A stretch of 10,477 bases of DNA, from assembly GCA_026987255.1 (NCBI GenBank), contig JALSNA010000291.1:1-10477 (forward strand), given 5' to 3'. Of this stretch, positions 7,053 through 10,477 are shown one piece after another (the first letter of the stretch is position 1; each line of letters starts with the position of its first letter). The notes below the pieces were generated by a model. That model had not been told where the DNA came from. It was given only the letters and a program-made list of their open reading frames with translations, and searched no databases. This DNA is from Hyphomicrobiales bacterium (lineage in GTDB: Bacteria > Pseudomonadota > Alphaproteobacteria > Rhizobiales > Aestuariivirgaceae). A program made the translations under genes and the position numbers.

Positions 7053-8936
7053 TTACTGTCCGTTGCCGGTGATGCGGGCCCAGACCGCCTTGTTGATCTT
7101 GACGCCGAATTCCTTCTGCAGGGCGGCCAGGTATTGCGCCGTCATGTCCGAGCTGATGCTCTGGGCCAGCACCTGGCGGATGGCGCGCACCTCGGTGGAT
7201 TTTTCATCCATCTGTGGCGGCGCCAGCGGGATGGACTTGATGACCAGGGCGGTATCGCCATCGAGGGCCACCGCATAGCCATTCTCCGCAGCGGCGAAGA
7301 GGGCGCGCACCGCGGCGGTCGGGAAATCCTCGCGCGCATCGGTGCGCTTGATCTGGGTGAGGGTTTTCACCGTGCCGCCAGCCTCTTGCGCCAGCTTGGC
7401 GAAATCGGCTCCCGCTTCGGCCCTTTTCTTCAGCTCCCTGGCCTTGGCCAGCAACAGCTCGGCCAGTTTCTGCTTCTTCCACAGCTTGACGGCCTTGTCG
7501 CGGACCTTGTCCAGCGGCTGAATGGTGGCCGGCTTGACATCGCGCACGTCGAACCACACGAAGCCGTCGTCATTGGTGGGGATGACATCGTTGTCCACCC
7601 CGACAGCGCTTTCGAAGGCGGCCTTGAGCAAATCGGCGGCGGCGGGCAGCTTGACCGGCTTGCCCTTTTCGTCCTGGCCATTGGCGGCCAGATAGGGGGT
7701 GATGGTCTCCTTCAGCTTCAGCGCCTTGGCGATGTCGTCCAGGGATTGGCCACCGGCGCGGGCGTCTTCCACCTTGTCATGGATTTCCAGCGCCAGATCC
7801 TTGGCCTTTTCCAGCTTGATCTTGTCCGCGATCTCGTTTCTGACCTCATCGAGGCTCCTGGTATGGCCCGGCTCGATCTTGGTGACCCGCGCCAGGGAGA
7901 CCGAAAGCGCCCCTTTCAAAGGCCTGGAGATTTCGCCTTCCTTGAGGCTGAAAATGTCCTTGGCCAATTGCGGATCGGGATAATTGTCGCGGGTGAAGGT
8001 CCCCAGTTTCAGATCCGCATCGCTCAGGCCCTTGGCCCTGGCCAGGTCCGCCCAGGTGGTCTTGTTGTTTTTCAGATCTTCGGCGGCCTTTTTCGCCTCT
8101 TCTTCATTGGCGAAGACGATCTGCTCCACGGTGCGCCGTTCCGGCGCGCCGAAGGCGTTCTTGTGGGCCTCGTAATAGGCCTTGATTTCGTCATCGGTGA
8201 CCTTGACGCGCGCCTTCAGATCCTGTGGCAGGGCGGTAAGAACGGCGATCTGGCGGCGCTCGGGCAGGGCAAAGAGGGCCTTGTGGCTGTCATGGAAGGC
8301 CTTGAGCTCCTCCGGGGTGGGATCGGGCACGCTCACCGCGCTGGCCGGAATGCGGAAGAATTGCGCATCGCGCGCGCCATGACGGTGCAGATAGACCAGC
8401 TTGACCTCGGATTTGGGCGCCTTGACCCCGGCTGCGATGGCGGCCAGCAGGCGGGCGCGCATCAGGCCCTGTTTTTCCTCGCGCAGGAACTGCGCCTCGG
8501 AGATCCCGGCATTGGCCAGCATGGAGCGGAATTTGTTGACATCGAAGGTGCCGGTCAGCCCCTGGAACTCCTTCATCCGGGCGATGCGGTCGGCAATGAA
8601 CTTGTCGGACAGGGCCAGCTTGAGCCGCTTGGCGGCCTCCGAAATGGCGGCATTCTGGATCAGTGAGGCCAGCACCTGCCGGTCCATGCCCATCTGGCGG
8701 GCCTCGTCGGGGGTGATGGGCTTGCCGAGCTGCCGCGAAAGGCGGTTGAGCTGGTTGCGGAAGGTCTGCTGGAACTGGCCGACGGTGATTTCACTATCGC
8801 CAACGCTGGCCAGGGTGTCGGTGCGCTTGCCGCGGAACACGTCCGATATGCCCCAGACGGCGAAGCTGGCGGCCAGCAGGCCGATGAAGATCTTGGCGAC
8901 AATTCCGCCCGCCTTGCTGCGCATCACGGTCAGCAT
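7053..8936 (-). CDS. ppiD: Membrane-anchored periplasmic peptidyl-prolyl isomerase-like chaperone PpiD
   Basis: The 627-residue protein has PpiD architecture and length. A short cytoplasmic N terminus (MLTVMRSKAGG) precedes one membrane segment (about 11-31), followed by a periplasmic SurA-N-like helical region (about 40-165). Two related linker units, ELKAFHDSHKALFALPERR (210-228) and DEIKAYYEAHKNAFGAPERR (249-268), lead into a parvulin-like domain (about 265-356), then a long charged C-terminal region. PpiD assists folding of proteins emerging from the SecYEG translocon. In the parvulin domain, the first catalytic histidine of active parvulins appears replaced (VEQIVF, 270-275) and no GxH motif is seen at its end (SLARV, 347-351). 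It is therefore probably a chaperone, not an active isomerase, as also reported for E. coli PpiD. The start at 8936 has AAAAGGA 10 bases upstream; M5 is an alternative. trpE follows after 9 bases. Confidence 0.93.
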   Translation of the reverse strand: MLTVMRSKAGGIVAKIFIGLLAASFAVWGISDVFRGKRTDTLASVGDSEITVGQFQQTFRNQLNRLSRQLGKPITPDEARQMGMDRQVLASLIQNAAISEAAKRLKLALSDKFIADRIARMKEFQGLTGTFDVNKFRSMLANAGISEAQFLREEKQGLMRARLLAAIAAGVKAPKSEVKLVYLHRHGARDAQFFRIPASAVSVPDPTPEELKAFHDSHKALFALPERRQIAVLTALPQDLKARVKVTDDEIKAYYEAHKNAFGAPERRTVEQIVFANEEEAKKAAEDLKNNKTTWADLARAKGLSDADLKLGTFTRDNYPDPQLAKDIFSLKEGEISRPLKGALSVSLARVTKIEPGHTRSLDEVRNEIADKIKLEKAKDLALEIHDKVEDARAGGQSLDDIAKALKLKETITPYLAANGQDEKGKPVKLPAAADLLKAAFESAVGVDNDVIPTNDDGFVWFDVRDVKPATIQPLDKVRDKAVKLWKKQKLAELLLAKARELKKRAEAGADFAKLAQEAGGTVKTLTQIKRTDAREDFPTAAVRALFAAAENGYAVALDGDTALVIKSIPLAPPQMDEKSTEVRAIRQVLAQSISSDMTAQYLAALQKEFGVKINKAVWARITGNGQ

Positions 8937-8959
8937 GTGTTTCCCGTCCTTTTGCTCTG

Positions 8960-8975
8960 GATGCCTTCCGGCATC
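8960..8975. promoter_or_regulatory. Dyad symmetry overlapping the ppiD -10 region
   Basis: GATGCC (8960-8965) and GGCATC (8970-8975) form a perfect 6-bp inverted repeat around a 4-base centre. The dyad shares three bases with the proposed -10 box and covers the predicted start site, where a repressor could bind. If transcription begins farther upstream, the mRNA would instead form a hairpin with a GGAA (GNRA) loop ahead of the ribosome binding site. Confidence 0.35.
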
Positions 8976-9001
8976 ATAGGAATCGCGTCATTCAAGCGCA
9001 A
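8973..9001 (-). promoter_or_regulatory. Candidate sigma-70-type promoter for ppiD (and probably the trp block)
   Basis: On the minus strand TTGCGC (9001-8996) and TATGAT (8978-8973) are separated by exactly 17 bases; TATGAT matches the -10 consensus at five of six positions. The predicted transcript would start near 8966, giving a leader of about 30 bases that contains the ppiD ribosome binding site. It is the only good promoter-like pair I found ahead of the ppiD-trp-moa block. Confidence 0.55.
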
Positions 9002-9070
9002 GCGCGCCCTGGCCCCTTCATCAGCGCTGCGCCGGTGTGCTAAAAGCCGCCTGAACTGGCGCGGGGCAGG

Positions 9071-9100
9071 TTGGCTTGCGTCTCGTCCACCTGCTGTAAT
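9071..9100 (+). promoter_or_regulatory. Candidate sigma-70-type promoter for tpiA
   Basis: TTGGCT (9071-9076) and TGTAAT (9095-9100) are spaced by 18 bases; the -10 matches consensus at five of six positions and the -35 at four. Initiation near 9107 would give a leader of about 70 bases. The 241-base divergent region 8937-9177 otherwise shows no gene. Confidence 0.45.
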
Positions 9101-9177
9101 CAAGAACCGGCGGCAAGGCAAACAACAAATTGGCAACAGAAGCCGAAAGCCGCTTGAAAAAAGAAGAGAGGAAGCAC

Positions 9178-9942
9178 ATGCCGAAAACGAAATTTCCGCC
9201 GCTGGCGGCCGGCAACTGGAAGATGAACGGAACGCTGGCGTCGCTGAAGGAGACGGAAAAGCTCATGCGGATGCTCGATGGCAAGAGCCCGGCATGCGAT
9301 GTCATGATCTGCCCGCCCTTTACCCTGCTCTTTCCCATGGGCGAGCAGCTGGGCGATTCGATCATCGCCATGGGCGGCGAGGATTGCCACTGGGAGCCTT
9401 GCGGCGCCCACACCGGCGACATCGCGGCGGAGATGATCGCCGAGACCGGAGCCAGCGCATGCATCGTCGGCCATTCGGAGCGCCGCGCCGATCATGGCGA
9501 AACCGACGAGATCGTCAGCAAGAAGGCGGCGGCCGCCCATCGCGCCGGGCTGACCGCCATTGTCTGCATTGGCGAGACCATCGAAGAGCGCGAGGCGGGC
9601 AGGACCCTGGATGTCATCTCCACCCAACTGAAAGGCTCTGTGCCGGATGGCTCCAACGCCGCCAACACCATCATCGCCTATGAGCCGGTCTGGGCCATAG
9701 GCACCGGCCACACCCCGACCACGGAGCAGGTGGCCGAGGTGCATGCCCATATCCGCAAGGAGCTGGCCGGGATCGTGGGCGAAGAGGAGGCCCAGGGGAT
9801 GCGCATTCTCTATGGCGGTTCGGTCAAGCCGGGCAATGCCGCGCAGCTCATGGCGGTGGAGAACGTCAACGGCGCCCTGGTGGGCGGCGCATCGCTGAAG
9901 GCGGAGGACTTCTTCGGCATCATCGAGGCCGCCTATCTGTAA
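9178..9942 (+). CDS. tpiA: Triosephosphate isomerase TpiA
   Basis: TpiA interconverts dihydroxyacetone phosphate and glyceraldehyde 3-phosphate in glycolysis and gluconeogenesis. The 254-residue protein is a full-length TIM barrel. Active-site elements are AAGNWKMNG (10-18) with Asn13 and Lys15, [12 protein letters not shown] (75-86), CIVGHSERR (95-103) with the electrophilic His99, [11 protein letters not shown] (167-177) with the base Glu169 and the loop that closes over the substrate, and the phosphate-binding [10 protein letters not shown] (211-220) and LVGGASL (234-240). The ATG at 9178 is chosen because the family begins just before the AGNWKMN motif and a GAGAGGA lies about 6 bases upstream; an in-frame TTG at 9130 would add 16 non-conserved residues. 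It diverges from ppiD and is followed by secG on the same strand after 129 bases. Confidence 0.98.
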   Translation: MPKTKFPPLAAGNWKMNGTLASLKETEKLMRMLDGKSPACDVMICPPFTLLFPMGEQLGDSIIAMGGEDCHWEPCGAHTGDIAAEMIAETGASACIVGHSERRADHGETDEIVSKKAAAAHRAGLTAIVCIGETIEEREAGRTLDVISTQLKGSVPDGSNAANTIIAYEPVWAIGTGHTPTTEQVAEVHAHIRKELAGIVGEEEAQGMRILYGGSVKPGNAAQLMAVENVNGALVGGASLKAEDFFGIIEAAYL

Positions 9943-9961
9943 GGCGCGCCATCCGCCTTTG

Positions 9962-9973
9962 CCGTTGCAACGG
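9962..9973. promoter_or_regulatory. Perfect 12-base palindrome downstream of tpiA
   Basis: CCGTTGCAACGG is a perfect palindrome 20 bases after the tpiA stop. It could be a regulator site for secG or the base of a small hairpin. No regulator can be named from the sequence. Confidence 0.3.
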
Positions 9974-9981
9974 GGGGCGAA

Positions 9982-10001
9982 TGGCGCTACATGAAGCGCC
10001 A
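9982..10001 (+). terminator. Hairpin after tpiA, possible weak terminator
   Basis: TGGCGCT (9982-9988) pairs perfectly with AGCGCCA (9995-10001) around a 6-base loop. TTTT appears 7 bases later (10009-10012). This distance is long for a classical intrinsic terminator, so partial termination or mRNA 3'-end protection of tpiA is more likely. Confidence 0.35.
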
Positions 10002-10012
10002 AGCACAGTTTT

Positions 10013-10058
10013 CGCCCGCGCTCTTCTCCCTCGCCGGGGAGGGCGCGCGGGCGCTTTT
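10013..10058 (+). terminator. GC-rich hairpin with TTTT just upstream of secG (attenuator-like)
   Basis: CGCCCGCGC (10013-10021) pairs perfectly with GCGCGGGCG (10045-10053), and inside it CTCCC (10026-10030) pairs with GGGAG (10037-10041). One C and then TTTT (10055-10058) follow directly. The secG ATG is only 13 bases further on. The element resembles an intrinsic terminator placed between tpiA and secG; it may limit read-through into secG or, if secG has its own promoter upstream, act as a leader structure. Confidence 0.45.
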
Positions 10059-10071
10059 GCATGAGGCGCAC

Positions 10072-10425
10072 ATGATTACCGTCATCCTGGTGATTCACCT
10101 GATCGTCACCATCGCCCTGGTGGGCGTCATCCTGTTGCAGCGCTCCGAGGGCGGCGCGCTGGGCATCGGCTCGTCCTCGTCCGGTTCGCTCTTTACCGCC
10201 CGTGGCGCCGGCAATGCCCTGACGCGCGCCACCGCCATTCTGGCGACGGTATTCTTCATCACCTCCATCACCCTGACCATCCTCTCGGTGCGCGCCGAAA
10301 AGCCCGGCTCGGTCTTCGATGCCGCCAACGGCACCGGGGGAGCTGCGCAAACACAACAGGCCCCGGCTCCGGCCCCGGCCAAACCCGCCGCGCCCAAGGG
10401 CCCGCAAGTCCCCGTCAAGCCCTGA
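10072..10425 (+). CDS. secG: Preprotein translocase subunit SecG
   Basis: SecG is the small accessory subunit of the SecYEG channel in the inner membrane and stimulates SecA-driven protein export. The 117-residue protein has two hydrophobic segments (about 3-22 and 52-73) separated by the conserved cytoplasmic loop LLQRSEGGALGIGSSSSGSLF (21-41) and RGAGNALTRATA (44-55). An Ala/Pro/Gln-rich tail (about 88-117) follows, as is common in alphaproteobacterial SecG. The ATG at 10072 is chosen because the family starts at the first membrane segment and GAGG lies 5 bases upstream; an in-frame ATG at 9991 would add 27 residues spanning the hairpins and is not conserved-looking. It follows tpiA, an order often seen in alphaproteobacteria, usually with pyrG next, which would lie beyond the right edge. 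Confidence 0.96.
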   Translation: MITVILVIHLIVTIALVGVILLQRSEGGALGIGSSSSGSLFTARGAGNALTRATAILATVFFITSITLTILSVRAEKPGSVFDAANGTGGAAQTQQAPAPAPAKPAAPKGPQVPVKP

Positions 10426-10477
10426 GGTGAAGAGGGCTGTCTCTTTGTGCACGGAAGTGCGTCGCGCCGGCCCGCGC
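10426..10477. other. Right-edge sequence after secG
   Basis: Only 52 bases remain after the secG stop. There is a short GCAC-GGAA-GTGC hairpin (4 bp) and no start codon that I can assign to a gene. Confidence 0.5.

Noticed and set aside
5523..8666. 1047-residue plus-strand open frame antisense to trpE and ppiD
   Set aside because: Both minus-strand genes have full conserved motifs; the plus frame shows no domain and reflects absence of stops in GC-rich antisense DNA.

Overview
The window is a chromosomal segment of a GC-rich alphaproteobacterium; I cannot name the genus. The assignment rests on a bacterial NDUFS4-type accessory subunit of respiratory complex I (shared by alphaproteobacteria and mitochondria), on the order ppiD-trpE-trpG-trpD-trpC-moaC-moeA diverging from tpiA-secG, and on tRNA genes that encode their CCA ends.

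Layout. Positions 8936 down to 1 are occupied only by minus-strand genes. ppiD (periplasmic folding factor) comes first. Nine bases after it starts a tightly packed series: trpE, trpG, trpD and trpC (chorismate to indole-3-glycerol phosphate, apart from the TrpF step), then moaC and moeA (molybdenum cofactor synthesis). Three junctions in this series are 4-base ATGA overlaps, so translational coupling is likely. After moeA there is a spacer with a long imperfect hairpin, then tRNA-Pro(TGG), the complex I subunit gene and tRNA-Arg(TCT). A 178-base spacer follows, then a gene that runs off the left edge. It encodes the N-terminal 187 residues of what looks like a Cas6-family RAMP endoribonuclease, so a CRISPR or RAMP locus may lie just outside the window.

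On the plus strand, positions 9178 to 10425 carry tpiA (glycolysis) and secG (Sec translocon), separated by a spacer rich in dyad symmetry. The 241-base divergent region between ppiD and tpiA holds one good sigma-70-like promoter candidate in each direction.

Most of the window is ordinary core metabolism. The parts worth attention are the left-edge Cas6-like gene, the hairpin between moeA and tRNA-Pro, the structured tpiA-secG spacer, the absence of lexA after moeA, and the loss of the catalytic histidines in the parvulin domain of PpiD.
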